64,000 nucleotides of DNA from Methanobrevibacter thaueri. GTDB taxonomy: Archaea > Methanobacteriota > Methanobacteria > Methanobacteriales > Methanobacteriaceae. Below, one piece after another: positions 1 through 7,573 of this stretch. The notes under the pieces are model-generated. The model did no database searches. It had not been told where the DNA came from and saw only the letters and a program-made list of their open reading frames with translations. The DNA lies in the NCBI RefSeq assembly GCF_003111625.1, contig NZ_MZGS01000029.1:1-64000 (forward strand). The letters run 5' to 3'. Numbering within the stretch: position 1 is the first letter of the stretch; each line of letters begins with the position of its first letter. The position numbers and the translations under genes are program-made.

Positions 1-273
1 TGCTGCCAAAAAGACAATTACAGAATAATTCAAGACTATGGAAACCCTTCCAAAATCAGAATGCAACGGAAAATGGAAACTGACTGGGCGCAAAAAATCT
101 ACAAAAAACGATCAAAAACAGCAGAATTACCCTTTGCACACCTAAAACAAAACATGAAACTACATGAATTCACCACAACAGGAATAAAAAATACAAATAC
201 TGAATTCAAACTATACACAATCGGACACAACCTAAAAAGAATATACAACGAAATAAACAGAAAAAACAACTAA
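1..273 (+). mobile_element. IS transposase, C-terminal fragment (cut by window edge)
   Basis: The reading frame is open from base 1 to a TAA at 271-273, so this is the 3' end of a gene that starts outside the window. The residues around TDWAQKIYKKRSKTAELPF and AHLKQNMKLHEFTTTGI resemble the C-terminal end of DDE transposases of the IS1182/IS5-like group, where the last catalytic Glu lies in a similar 'R...AE..F..LK' context; E27 in TAELPF is the probable catalytic Glu. No terminal inverted repeat was identified downstream. Whether the full gene is intact cannot be judged from this window. The family call is by motif memory only. Confidence 0.7.
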
Positions 274-414
274 AAATAAGAAAAATTACAAAAAAATCAA
301 AAACACAAAATTCGATTAAAAATTTTGCGTCACATCCTCAAGTTTAAAAAAAAAAAGTAAATAACTAAAATCAGCCATATGAAAACCAACGCAAATTGAT
401 TTAAAATAACTGAT

Positions 415-647
415 TTGACTGAAAGTCAATACTATTCGGATATATAGTAATTAGTTATTTATGATTACTTATCATAGGATAAGACCTATAATTCTCCCTA
501 TTTAAACCCAATTAAATAGGAAGTATGTTTAATGATCTTTTTTTAATAGGTATATGTCCTATAACTGAACCATAATCACTTATGGTTAAGACATGAGTCA
601 AAAGCCTTTCGATAGGTTCCTAAATCAATAGAAAACTATCTGATTTC
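415..647. ncRNA. candidate structured RNA (five or more consecutive hairpins)
   Basis: Perfect or near-perfect stems follow one another: TTGACT/AGTCAA (415-420 with 424-429), AGTAAT/ATTACT (446-451 with 464-469), CCTATTTAA/TTAAATAGG (497-505 with 512-520), AACCATAA/TTATGGTT (568-575 with 580-587, loop TCAC) enclosed by ATGTC/GACAT (554-558 with 590-594), and a 10-bp stem with one bulged C (623-632 with 637-647, loop AAAA). Random AT-rich DNA gives some hairpins, but the 8-10 bp stems with 4-6 nt loops, nested and in series, are more than expected. I do not recognise an RNase P, SRP or riboswitch core. The strand is unknown. It could also be the end of a mobile element. Confidence 0.35.
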
Positions 648-866
648 TGTTTTTTCAAATATTTAATACTATTTTTAAACAAATTTTTCATTAACATACA
701 TGTCCTAATCATATCTTCTATAATCCAAACACATATGCATATAAATTTATGATATATTGTATAATATAAAGGTTACTATTTTAATTTTGTTTTTATATAT
801 TGAAACAAATATTTATTTAAATAAAATATCAAAAATTAACTAAAAAAATTAAACAATCAAATATAT

Positions 867-992
867 ATTACATATTTTTTAATAAGTTTATGTAATTATT
901 ATATTACTTTTTTTGTTTAATAAATTTGTAATGAATACGTTACATATTCGACATTTATGTAATATATATATTACATATTCACGTGATGTAAT
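867..992. promoter_or_regulatory. array of ATTACAT/ATGTAAT inverted repeats (operator-like)
   Basis: Copies of one heptamer in both orientations lie at 867-873 (ATTACAT), 890-896 (ATGTAAT), 926-932 (TTGTAAT), 940-945 (TTACAT), 957-963 (ATGTAAT), 970-976 (ATTACAT) and 986-992 (ATGTAAT). The 957-976 pair is a perfect 20-bp palindrome. The array ends about 70 bp before the radical SAM gene at 1063, so a repressor or activator of that gene is the likeliest ligand; the protein is unknown. Confidence 0.4.
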
Positions 993-1062
993 TAATATAT
1001 CACATCAATTGATACATTTCAAAAAGAATTGTTATTTAATATAAAATACATATATTATTAAC

Positions 1063-2175
1063 ATGACTACATTGGAAAAGATGAAAATCTTAACAGATTC
1101 CGCACAGTATGATCTTTGCGATTATGTCAACCATAACAAAAGTTCGCAGATTAACTTGCCTGGAATTTACGAAGCAATAGGTCATGATGGATGTAAAATC
1201 CCTCTTTTTAAGACTCTTTTAACAAACAAATGTAAAAATGACTGCAAATATTGCATAAACCAATCCAAAAGAAATTTCACACGATTGGAACTATCCCCTG
1301 AAGAGCTTGCAAAGGCATTTCTTGGATACTATAACAGGGGAATGGTCAATGGTTTGTTTTTAAGCTCCGGCATTTCCGGGGATGTGGATTCCACAATGGA
1401 AAAGCAGATAGAAACCGTCCATCTTCTTAGAAACAAGTACGGATATGACGATTATATTCACCTAAAGGTGGTTCCAGGAGCAAGTAAAGATTCCATTAAA
1501 AGGGCAATGGCTCTTGCAAATAGAGTCAGCATCAATATCGAAGCCGCAACACCATCCGGTTTGGCTGAATTATCCTCTACAAAGGATTATAATAAGGACA
1601 TTTTGAAAAGATTGTCATGGATCAACAGTCTACAGCACAAAAGTACAACATATCCAAATTCTACCCACACCACACAGCTCATCGTTGGCGCCAACAATGA
1701 AAGTGACAAAGAGATTCTCACCAGAATGGAAAAAATCTACAAAAACTCCGACCTGAAGAGAACATATTTCTCAGCATTCACACCAATTGAAGAGACTGAT
1801 CTTGGAAACAAACAGGCATGTTCAACCGATAGAACCGCCAAACTGTATAATGCGGACAGTCTACTTAACGATTACCATTATAATGTTAAAGAGTTGGTTT
1901 TTGATGAAAACGATAAGTTGTCTCTTGAACAGGACCCTAAAATTTTATCCGCAGAAAAGATGGATATTTTCCCTGTAGAAATTAACACAGCACCATTTGT
2001 GGAACTCATCAGGGTTCCTGGAATAGGCGTGAAATCAGCACGTCAAATAATATCTATTCGTAAAAAAATGCCATTCTCCAAAAAAGAAGAACTTAAAAAA
2101 CTAGGGGTTGTAGTCGATAGGGCAGAACCTTACATCAAAATAAGTGGAGAATATCAAACTACTTTTGATTTTTAA
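1063..2175 (+). CDS. radical SAM protein, putative DNA modification/repair (UDG-linked type) with helix-hairpin-helix tail
   Basis: The 370-residue protein has the radical SAM iron-sulfur motif CKNDCKYC (CxxxCxxC) near residues 57-64. Near residues 310-335 is a helix-hairpin-helix signature, 'INTAPFVELIRVPGIGVKSA', typical of non-specific DNA binding. This architecture matches the family called 'putative DNA modification/repair radical SAM protein', often encoded beside a uracil-DNA-glycosylase-like partner; no such partner lies next to it here. The reaction is unknown in that family. The ATG at 1063 has no obvious Shine-Dalgarno and follows an AT-rich promoter region, so a leaderless transcript is possible. 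The upstream repeat array suggests regulated expression. It is monocistronic and converges on the parA operon. Confidence 0.8.
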   Translation: MTTLEKMKILTDSAQYDLCDYVNHNKSSQINLPGIYEAIGHDGCKIPLFKTLLTNKCKNDCKYCINQSKRNFTRLELSPEELAKAFLGYYNRGMVNGLFLSSGISGDVDSTMEKQIETVHLLRNKYGYDDYIHLKVVPGASKDSIKRAMALANRVSINIEAATPSGLAELSSTKDYNKDILKRLSWINSLQHKSTTYPNSTHTTQLIVGANNESDKEILTRMEKIYKNSDLKRTYFSAFTPIEETDLGNKQACSTDRTAKLYNADSLLNDYHYNVKELVFDENDKLSLEQDPKILSAEKMDIFPVEINTAPFVELIRVPGIGVKSARQIISIRKKMPFSKKEELKKLGVVVDRAEPYIKISGEYQTTFDF

Positions 2176-2298
2176 GATTATTATTGATTTAATAGCTAAT
2201 TATTTAAATTAAATCTAAAATAATTAAGTGTAAAATTAAGCATTATAATAGAAAAAATTTTATATCGAATATATTAAAATAGAATCTATTCACCACAA

Positions 2299-2310
2299 TT
2301 TCAAGTGTAA
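2299..2310. repeat. ORB-like element (TTTCAAGTGTAA), dispersed copy
   Basis: This 12-mer is identical to the Orc1-binding-type repeats of the origin at 28.2-28.5 kb and sits 9 bp after the stop of the ParB-like gene. A single copy without neighbours is unlikely to be an origin; it may be an accessory Orc1/Cdc6 site. Confidence 0.5.
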
Positions 2311-2319
2311 TCTATTATA

Positions 2320-2841
2320 TTATAAATCCTTGAATAAAGCCCAAATTTCAGGATATTTTTTAGAAACAGCCTCTTCAATTAAAATTGAAGCTTCTTTGGA
2401 AATACTGAATTCGGGTTCGGTTTTTCTTAAATATCTAAAAACAGCTGAGGATTTGGATGACCATAAAGTAATCCTTGGATTTTTCTCAACGATTTCAATT
2501 ACTTCATCTATATGTTCCTGCTTTACTTCGACTTCTTGTGATGATTGTAAACTGTCTTCGCTGCCTTGATCGCTAGGTAAGTCTTCGGATGGGCTATCAT
2601 CATCTTCATCTTCTTGTGTTTCTTCGGCATCTTGCTGGACACCGCCATCTTTATCGGTATCGTTATCAACTTCTGAATCATTTTTATCATCTTCGATTTC
2701 TTCAAGAACCTCTTCAACACTTTCAGATTCATTCTCCTTCAGCATGTCCTCAAGAGATTGAGTTGAATTGCTGTCAAAATCCTCATTGTAAAAATCAGGT
2801 ATCAATGAATCTAATCCTTTACCAAGCCCTTTCCTAGCCAT
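2320..2841 (-). CDS. ParB-like partner of ParA: ParB-type N-terminal peptide, acidic linker, no ParB DNA-binding domain
   Basis: The protein has 173 residues. It opens with MARKGLGKGLDSLIPDFYN, which closely matches the N-terminal 'KGLGKGLDALIP' motif of bacterial ParB/Spo0J, the segment that contacts ParA and stimulates its ATPase. A very acidic low-complexity region (about residues 20-105, rich in Glu, Asp, Ser) follows, then a C-terminal module (about 107-173) with 'NPRITLWSSKSSAVFRYLRK', whose fold I do not recognise. The ParB nuclease-like and helix-turn-helix domains are absent. A GGAGAGG site lies 7-8 nt before the ATG, and the gene overlaps the parA stop by one base (TAATG), so the two are co-translated. 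Partner role is inferred; DNA binding, if any, must come from the C-terminal module. Confidence 0.75.
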   Translation of the reverse strand: MARKGLGKGLDSLIPDFYNEDFDSNSTQSLEDMLKENESESVEEVLEEIEDDKNDSEVDNDTDKDGGVQQDAEETQEDEDDDSPSEDLPSDQGSEDSLQSSQEVEVKQEHIDEVIEIVEKNPRITLWSSKSSAVFRYLRKTEPEFSISKEASILIEEAVSKKYPEIWALFKDL

Positions 2842-3620
2842 TATAATTCCTCTCCGTCACGTTTAAGAATTTCTTTAGCTAACTTAAGATAAGCCTTTGT
2901 TCCGGTACTGTCAGGATCATATATCAAACATGGCTTACCAAAACTTGGAGCTTCGGCCAATCTGATATTTCTAGGAATGATTGTCTTGAATAATAAATCT
3001 GTACCGCCAAAGTAATTTTTCAATTCTTTATAAACGTCTTTACTAAGTCTAGTCCTTCTATCAAATAGAGTGAGGAGAATTCCTTTAATGGGAGTAGGGC
3101 TTCTAAGCCTTTTTTCGACTAATTTTATTGTATTAATCAAATCAGCTACTCCTTCTAGAGCATAATACTCAGCTTGGATAGGTATTAAAACACTATCTGA
3201 AGCTACTAATGCATTGACTGTTATGACTCCAAGAGAAGGAGGTAAATCAATGAATATGTAGTCAAATAATGGTACAACATCTTTAAGAGTTTCTTTTAAA
3301 ATTATGTGGTAATTTTCACGTTTAGAAAGCTCCATTCCAGCACCACTAAGGGATATATTACTTGGGATAATAAATAAATTTTTAATAAACGTAGGAATTG
3401 TTGCTTTTTTTACATTAATATCCCCGATGATGGCATCATAGATTGTATTTTCTATTTTAGTCTTATCAATACCAAAACTTGTAGTAGCATTGGCTTGAGG
3501 ATCCATATCCACAACCAAAACAGATTTGCCCATTACAGCCAGGGATGTTGCAGTATTCACAACGGTTGTTGTTTTACCGCAGCCTCCTTTTTGATTCATC
3601 ACCGCAATTACTTCACTCAT
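2841..3620 (-). CDS. parA: ParA/Soj family chromosome-partition ATPase
   Basis: At 259 residues this has the usual length for Soj-type ParA. The deviant Walker A motif KGGCGKTT (residues 11-18) has the signature lysine, switch I contains 'DMDPQANATTSFG', and Walker B is 'YIFIDLPPSLG'. ParA proteins are DNA-binding ATPases that segregate chromosomes or plasmids with a ParB partner. AAGGAG lies 9 nt before the ATG. It heads a two-gene operon with the ParB-like gene downstream, and its upstream region (3651-3975) is packed with a short repeat, as in parS/centromere arrangements. Nearby genes look chromosomal, so this is probably a host system rather than a plasmid remnant. Confidence 0.93.
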   Translation of the reverse strand: MSEVIAVMNQKGGCGKTTTVVNTATSLAVMGKSVLVVDMDPQANATTSFGIDKTKIENTIYDAIIGDINVKKATIPTFIKNLFIIPSNISLSGAGMELSKRENYHIILKETLKDVVPLFDYIFIDLPPSLGVITVNALVASDSVLIPIQAEYYALEGVADLINTIKLVEKRLRSPTPIKGILLTLFDRRTRLSKDVYKELKNYFGGTDLLFKTIIPRNIRLAEAPSFGKPCLIYDPDSTGTKAYLKLAKEILKRDGEEL

Positions 3621-3650
3621 TAAAGAATTCTCCTTTATCTGATAAGTTTT

Positions 3651-3975
3651 AAGTTATCAGTTATGATTATAACTTAAAATCAAAGTACTAAAAGAATAAC
3701 GTGTAAGTTATTCAGTATAAGTTAAAAGAATTAAGTTATATCTTTTAAATGAGAACTTAAAGGAAATAAGTTATCAGTTTTAACTTCTAAGGGATAGGAA
3801 ATAAGGTTTAAGTTAAAACTTCTAAATTATAAAAAATAAGTTCTAAGAAATAACTTATCATAACTAACTTTTAACAAATAAGTTATATTTTATAACTTCT
3901 ATCTTATAAAGTATTCGTTTTCACAAATAAGTTATTAGTTAAAATGTGTAAGTTAAATGTTATAAGTTATAACTT
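3651..3975. repeat. iteron array AAGTTA/TAACTT upstream of parA, candidate centromere or operator
   Basis: I count 16 exact copies of the hexamer in 325 bp. Ten read AAGTTA (starting at 3651, 3705, 3719, 3733, 3768, 3810, 3880, 3929, 3950, 3964) and six read TAACTT (3670, 3781, 3851, 3865, 3893, 3970). Most extend to ATAAGTTAT-like cores. The array fills the gap between parA and trpB2 and contains no gene. Position and density fit a partition site bound by the ParB-like protein or an autoregulatory operator. Part of the density comes from base composition, but both orientations of one hexamer at this frequency exceed that. Confidence 0.6.
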
Positions 3976-4009
3976 ATAACTAAAAAATAATAAAAAAATA
4001 AAAGAAGGA

Positions 4010-5311
4010 TTATTTAGCATTTTGCATTGTTCCTTCAAAATAGCTAGCATATCCTTTCAAGTCTAACATTCCATGTCCTGAGAAGTTCATGACAATGGTT
4101 TTTTCCTCACCTGTCTCTTTACATTTGAGAGCTTCATCAATAGTAGCCTTAATAGCATGAGTGGTTTCTGGAGCAGGAACGATACCTTGGTTACGAGCGA
4201 AAGTGATTCCAGCCTCGAAACAGTCCTTTTGATGAACAGATCTTGGTTCTATGTAACCTTCTTTAGTTAGAAGTGAAACAATCGGAGACATTCCGTGATA
4301 TCTTAATCCACCTGCATGAACTGAAGGAGCTACAAAGTCATGACCTAATGTAAACATCTTGAGCATTGGAGTGAATCCGTTGGAATCTCCAAAGTCATAA
4401 TCATAGGTTCCTTCGGTTAATGTAGGACAGGCGCTTGGTTCAACTGCAATGAATTGGGTATCTGAGTTTCCTTCAATCTTATCCTTAATGAATGGGAATA
4501 AAGATCCGGCCAGGTTACTTCCTCCACCAGCGCATGCAATCATGACGTCAGGCTCCTCTTCGGCAATTTCCAATTGGGTCTTCAATTCCTGACCGATTAC
4601 AGTTTGGTGCAACATTACATGGTTTAAAACACTACCTAATGAGTATTTGACTTCCTCATTTTCCAATGCCTCTTCCATAGCTTCGGAAATGGCAACACCA
4701 AGAGAACCCGGATGGTCTGGGTTTTCAGCCAACACTTGGCGTCCGACCTTGGTATTTTCACTTGGGGATGCATAAATGTCGCTGTCATAGATGTGCATTA
4801 TGTTCTTCCTGTCAGGTTTTTGGTTGAATGAGACCTTTACCATATAAACAGTACAGTCTATGCCCAATAGGTTACATGCCAATGATAATGCGGTACCCCA
4901 TTGACCGGCACCGGTTTCGGTGGTTAATCTTTCAACACCCTCTTTTTTAGCAAAATAAGCTTGAGGAATAGCTGAATTTAACTTATGTGACCCTGTCGGT
5001 GAACTGTCTTCACGTTTAAAGTAAATTTTAGCTGGAGTATTTAAGTATTCTTCAAGTTTATTGGCTCTTACCAATGGAGATGGTCTTCCCATTTCCATGT
5101 ATAGTTCTCTGACCTCTTTAGGAATAGTGATATAACGGTCTGTAGCAAATTCTTGTTCTAAGCCCGCTTTGGTAAACGCTAATTGTAAAGCTGCAATTTG
5201 ATCCTTTCCCTCACTGTTTTTAGGAGCAGGAAGTGGAACAGGCAAATCTGCAAGCATATTATACCATTGCTTTGGCACTTCATCTGATGATAATTCTATT
5301 TTGTAAGTCAT
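4010..5311 (-). CDS. trpB2: tryptophan synthase beta chain, TrpB2 type
   Basis: This PLP enzyme of 433 residues condenses indole with serine. The PLP lysine lies in 'SPTGSHKLNSA', the phosphate-binding loop is 'CAGGGSNLAGS', and 'TETGAGQWGTALS' is conserved. Length over 420 and the N-terminal 'LPAPKNSEGKD' region are typical of TrpB2, the paralogue found alone, outside the trp operon, in many archaea. I start the gene at ATG 5311 (MTYKIELSSDE). The frame is open for 27 further codons upstream, but these are hydrophobic and AT-rich and would cover the promoter. Three TGTAC boxes upstream suggest TrpY-type control. No trpA is nearby. Confidence 0.93.
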   Translation of the reverse strand: MTYKIELSSDEVPKQWYNMLADLPVPLPAPKNSEGKDQIAALQLAFTKAGLEQEFATDRYITIPKEVRELYMEMGRPSPLVRANKLEEYLNTPAKIYFKREDSSPTGSHKLNSAIPQAYFAKKEGVERLTTETGAGQWGTALSLACNLLGIDCTVYMVKVSFNQKPDRKNIMHIYDSDIYASPSENTKVGRQVLAENPDHPGSLGVAISEAMEEALENEEVKYSLGSVLNHVMLHQTVIGQELKTQLEIAEEEPDVMIACAGGGSNLAGSLFPFIKDKIEGNSDTQFIAVEPSACPTLTEGTYDYDFGDSNGFTPMLKMFTLGHDFVAPSVHAGGLRYHGMSPIVSLLTKEGYIEPRSVHQKDCFEAGITFARNQGIVPAPETTHAIKATIDEALKCKETGEEKTIVMNFSGHGMLDLKGYASYFEGTMQNAK

Positions 5312-5329
5312 GAATATAATTATAATTAA

Positions 5330-5365
5330 TGTACTATTTAAAGCTTTGTTGTACAAAAATGTACT
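5330..5365. promoter_or_regulatory. trpB2 promoter with three TRP boxes (TGTACW)
   Basis: TGTACT at 5330-5335, TGTACA at 5350-5355 and TGTACT at 5360-5365 are spaced 20 and 10 bp, on one face of the helix. They bracket a TATA-like TTTAAATA (minus strand, about 5333-5340). TGTACA is the established TRP box bound by the repressor TrpY in Methanothermobacter, where trpB2 is a known target. The same 90-bp gap carries the start of the divergent DUF1786 gene, so both may be affected. Confidence 0.7.
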
Positions 5366-5401
5366 ATTAATTATTAATAATATAAAAAACAATTAAAAAA
5401 T

Positions 5402-6433
5402 ATGAGAATTTTAGCAATTGATGTTGGTACAGGAACACAGGACATAATGATATATGATAGTGAAAAAGAGCTGGAAAATGCAATAAAACTGGTTCTTCCA
5501 TCCCCTCACCTATTTATTTCACAAAAAATAAGGGAAACAGAGAATGACATTTATTTCGATGGAGAAATAATGGGTGGAGGAAAAATAAAAAACACACTAT
5601 TGGAACATATGGAAAAAGGATATAATGTCGTGATGGAACCAACATGCGCTAAAACAATCAGAGACAATATAGAACAGGTCAAATCCTTTGGAATCGAAAT
5701 AGCCGACAATGAAAAAAGCTATGACGGATATACAAAAATCACATTGGGCGACATTGACATCACCAAACTGTCAGAATTCCTATTGGGATATGACCTTGAA
5801 TTTGATTTTGACAAGATAGCGATAGCAGTGCAAGATCATGGCTACAACGAGAACATGGGAGATAGGGACTTCAGGTTTGAGAAGATCAGAGAGAAAATAT
5901 CCGAGCCTACATCCCCATTGGAATTCGGATTCAAGGGTGACGATTTGCCCGAATACTTCACAAGAATGCAGGCTGTCAGAAGACAGGTTAAAAATGAGGG
6001 AATAGAGGAACTTCCACTGGTGATGGATACCAAATTCGCCTCAATAGCCGGAATGTGCTATGATGAAGTTGCATCAAAATTAAACAGTTTCATTGCGATT
6101 GACATCGGAAACGGCCACACCACTGCCGCATCAGTCGAAAACGGTAAAATCCAAGGGGTGTTTGAACACCACACATCAAGCCTGACAGGCGAATCACTTG
6201 AAAGATACATCAAGAGGCTGGCTTCAGGTGAAATCACCCATGAGGAGGTTTACAATGACCATGGCCATGGCGCACATGTCTTGAATCCAATATCAAAAAT
6301 AGAGAAGGTTATAGTGAGCGGACCAAAAAGAGAGTTGATTGAAAAGACCAATCTGGATTGGCATCATGCCGCCCCAGGCGGGGATGTGATGATGACAGGA
6401 ACCGTCGGTTTGATTAAAACAATATTAGGATAG
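5402..6433 (+). CDS. DUF1786 protein, ASKHA-ATPase-like
   Basis: The 343-residue protein starts MRILAIDVGTGTQDI, and a second glycine-rich motif 'FIAIDIGNGHTTAAS' appears near residue 231. The pair resembles the phosphate loops of actin/Hsp70/sugar-kinase (ASKHA) folds. It belongs to the archaeal family DUF1786 (COG4012), whose role is unknown; older annotations link it loosely to pyruvate formate-lyase activation. It is transcribed divergently from trpB2 and followed after 6 bp by the PHP gene, so the two probably form an operon. Confidence 0.8.
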   Translation: MRILAIDVGTGTQDIMIYDSEKELENAIKLVLPSPHLFISQKIRETENDIYFDGEIMGGGKIKNTLLEHMEKGYNVVMEPTCAKTIRDNIEQVKSFGIEIADNEKSYDGYTKITLGDIDITKLSEFLLGYDLEFDFDKIAIAVQDHGYNENMGDRDFRFEKIREKISEPTSPLEFGFKGDDLPEYFTRMQAVRRQVKNEGIEELPLVMDTKFASIAGMCYDEVASKLNSFIAIDIGNGHTTAASVENGKIQGVFEHHTSSLTGESLERYIKRLASGEITHEEVYNDHGHGAHVLNPISKIEKVIVSGPKRELIEKTNLDWHHAAPGGDVMMTGTVGLIKTILG

Positions 6434-6439
6434 ATAATA

Positions 6440-7099
6440 ATGCTTAAAATGGATTCACATATTCACAGCGAATATTCCCCAGACTCAAACTCAAAAATTG
6501 ACGACATCCTGAAAACCGCAAGAAGCAGGAACCTCGACATAATTGCAATCAGCGATCACAATACAGTTGATGGAACTGCCGAAGTTTTGCGTAAAACAAG
6601 GAACACAGATATACTTGCCATTCCATCTATTGAAATTTCTTCAACACATGGCCATATTCTTGGTTTTGGGTGTGAGGAAAATGTACCTCGTGACCTATCA
6701 CCGCAAGATACTATTGACAGAATTCATGATTTAGGAGGTCTTGCAATAATACCCCATCCGTACTGCTTTTACAGGCATGGGCTCCTATGCAAAAGTGACT
6801 ACAAGGACTTGAAAATCGATGCGATTGAGACAAAGAATGCAAGATTCATTGTAGGATACTGCAACAGCAAGGCCAAAAAATTGTCAAGAAAAGAAAATAT
6901 ACCTCAATTGGGCGCAAGCGATGCGCACTACTGGAAGTTTGTCGGTGACTGCTTCAGCATGATTGATTGTGAAAAGGATATTGACAGTGTATTAAAGTCA
7001 ATTGTAAAAGGAAAAATAGAGGCTCATGGAAAGGGAACTTCGAACATATTGCTTTCTAAATATCTTTTTGAGAAAAATGTATTAAAGAAATTTGATTAA
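6440..7099 (+). CDS. PHP-domain metal-dependent phosphoesterase
   Basis: The 219-residue protein carries PHP motifs in order: 'DSHIHSEYSPDS' (motif I), 'ISDHNTVDG' (motif II), 'IPSIEIS', 'IPHPYCF' (motif III) and 'GASDAHYW' (motif IV). These supply the His/Asp ligands for two or three metals. Stand-alone archaeal PHP proteins of this length hydrolyse small phosphoesters; the substrate cannot be read here. It is co-directional with and 6 bp after the DUF1786 gene, and its stop lies in a hairpin shared with the convergent Alba gene. Confidence 0.87.
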   Translation: MLKMDSHIHSEYSPDSNSKIDDILKTARSRNLDIIAISDHNTVDGTAEVLRKTRNTDILAIPSIEISSTHGHILGFGCEENVPRDLSPQDTIDRIHDLGGLAIIPHPYCFYRHGLLCKSDYKDLKIDAIETKNARFIVGYCNSKAKKLSRKENIPQLGASDAHYWKFVGDCFSMIDCEKDIDSVLKSIVKGKIEAHGKGTSNILLSKYLFEKNVLKKFD

Positions 7100-7119
7100 A
7101 AAGAGTTATTCGCTCTTTT
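7099..7119. terminator. bidirectional hairpin between PHP and alba genes
   Basis: AAAAGAG (7099-7105) pairs with CTCTTTT (7113-7119) around a 7-nt loop. Both stop codons abut it. A/T runs on both sides make it a plausible terminator for either strand. Confidence 0.5.
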
Positions 7120-7381
7120 CAATTAAAATTTCTATAATAGAAACATTTGTTTTTTCATGGTTATAGTTCTCAATTTCCTCGGTGGAAATTTGGATATCTG
7201 TAACGTCTGAATCAGGTACAAACCTATTTCTAACAATTTCAGCTGCATCTACGGCACGACTAATAGCTTTACCTCTAGCTCTAAGTAATACGCTATTAGA
7301 GCCTTCATTAAATTGTGTAACGACAGCTAAAACGTAATTCATTACAGGTTTGCTCCCTACAAATATTGTATTATTTTCCAT
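7106..7381 (-). CDS. albA: DNA/RNA-binding protein Alba
   Basis: The protein has 91 residues, the standard length for this abundant archaeal chromatin and RNA-binding protein. It shows the conserved N-terminal strand '[17 protein letters not shown]', the RNA/DNA-binding helix region '[23 protein letters not shown]' and the C-terminal strand 'ISIIEILIE'-like end. The lysine in 'VGSKPV' corresponds to the acetylatable Lys of Sulfolobus Alba. GGTGAG precedes the ATG by 7 nt. It is monocistronic. Confidence 0.95.
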   Translation of the reverse strand: MENNTIFVGSKPVMNYVLAVVTQFNEGSNSVLLRARGKAISRAVDAAEIVRNRFVPDSDVTDIQISTEEIENYNHEKTNVSIIEILIEKSE

Positions 7382-7573
7382 ATTTAACTCACCATATAAA
7401 ATTTATGTAATCAATGTATATAAAATTTTACATGAAAATGTTGAAATTTAAACAGTGGGCAAATAAAAATAAGATAAAATATTATAAGTAACCAATGATT
7501 ATAAAAAAAATAATAATTAGAAAAAAAAATAAATAATTTATAATAAAAATTGAAAAAAATAAACAAATATGAA

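Larger units (their letters stand above)
274..1062. other. 789-bp AT-rich gap: candidate RNA plus operator-like array
   Basis: No convincing protein-coding frame is present. The left part (415-647) is a chain of hairpins and the right part (867-992) a cluster of TTACAT/ATGTAA inverted repeats; both are listed separately. The stretch in between (650-860) is very AT-rich and I see nothing specific in it. The gap separates an IS remnant from the radical SAM gene at 1063. Confidence 0.6.

Noticed and set aside
274-1062. tRNA or rRNA fragment in the first gap
   Set aside because: No T-loop or anticodon-like pattern; the hairpins lack a cloverleaf arrangement.
2330-2837. Plus-strand and alternate-frame ORFs opposite the ParB-like gene
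   Set aside because: They are mirror images of its Glu/Asp-rich low-complexity segment.
5312-5392. 27-residue hydrophobic N-terminal extension of TrpB2
   Set aside because: It covers the TATA and TRP boxes, is AT-rich, and homologous TrpB2 proteins start near MTYKIELS.
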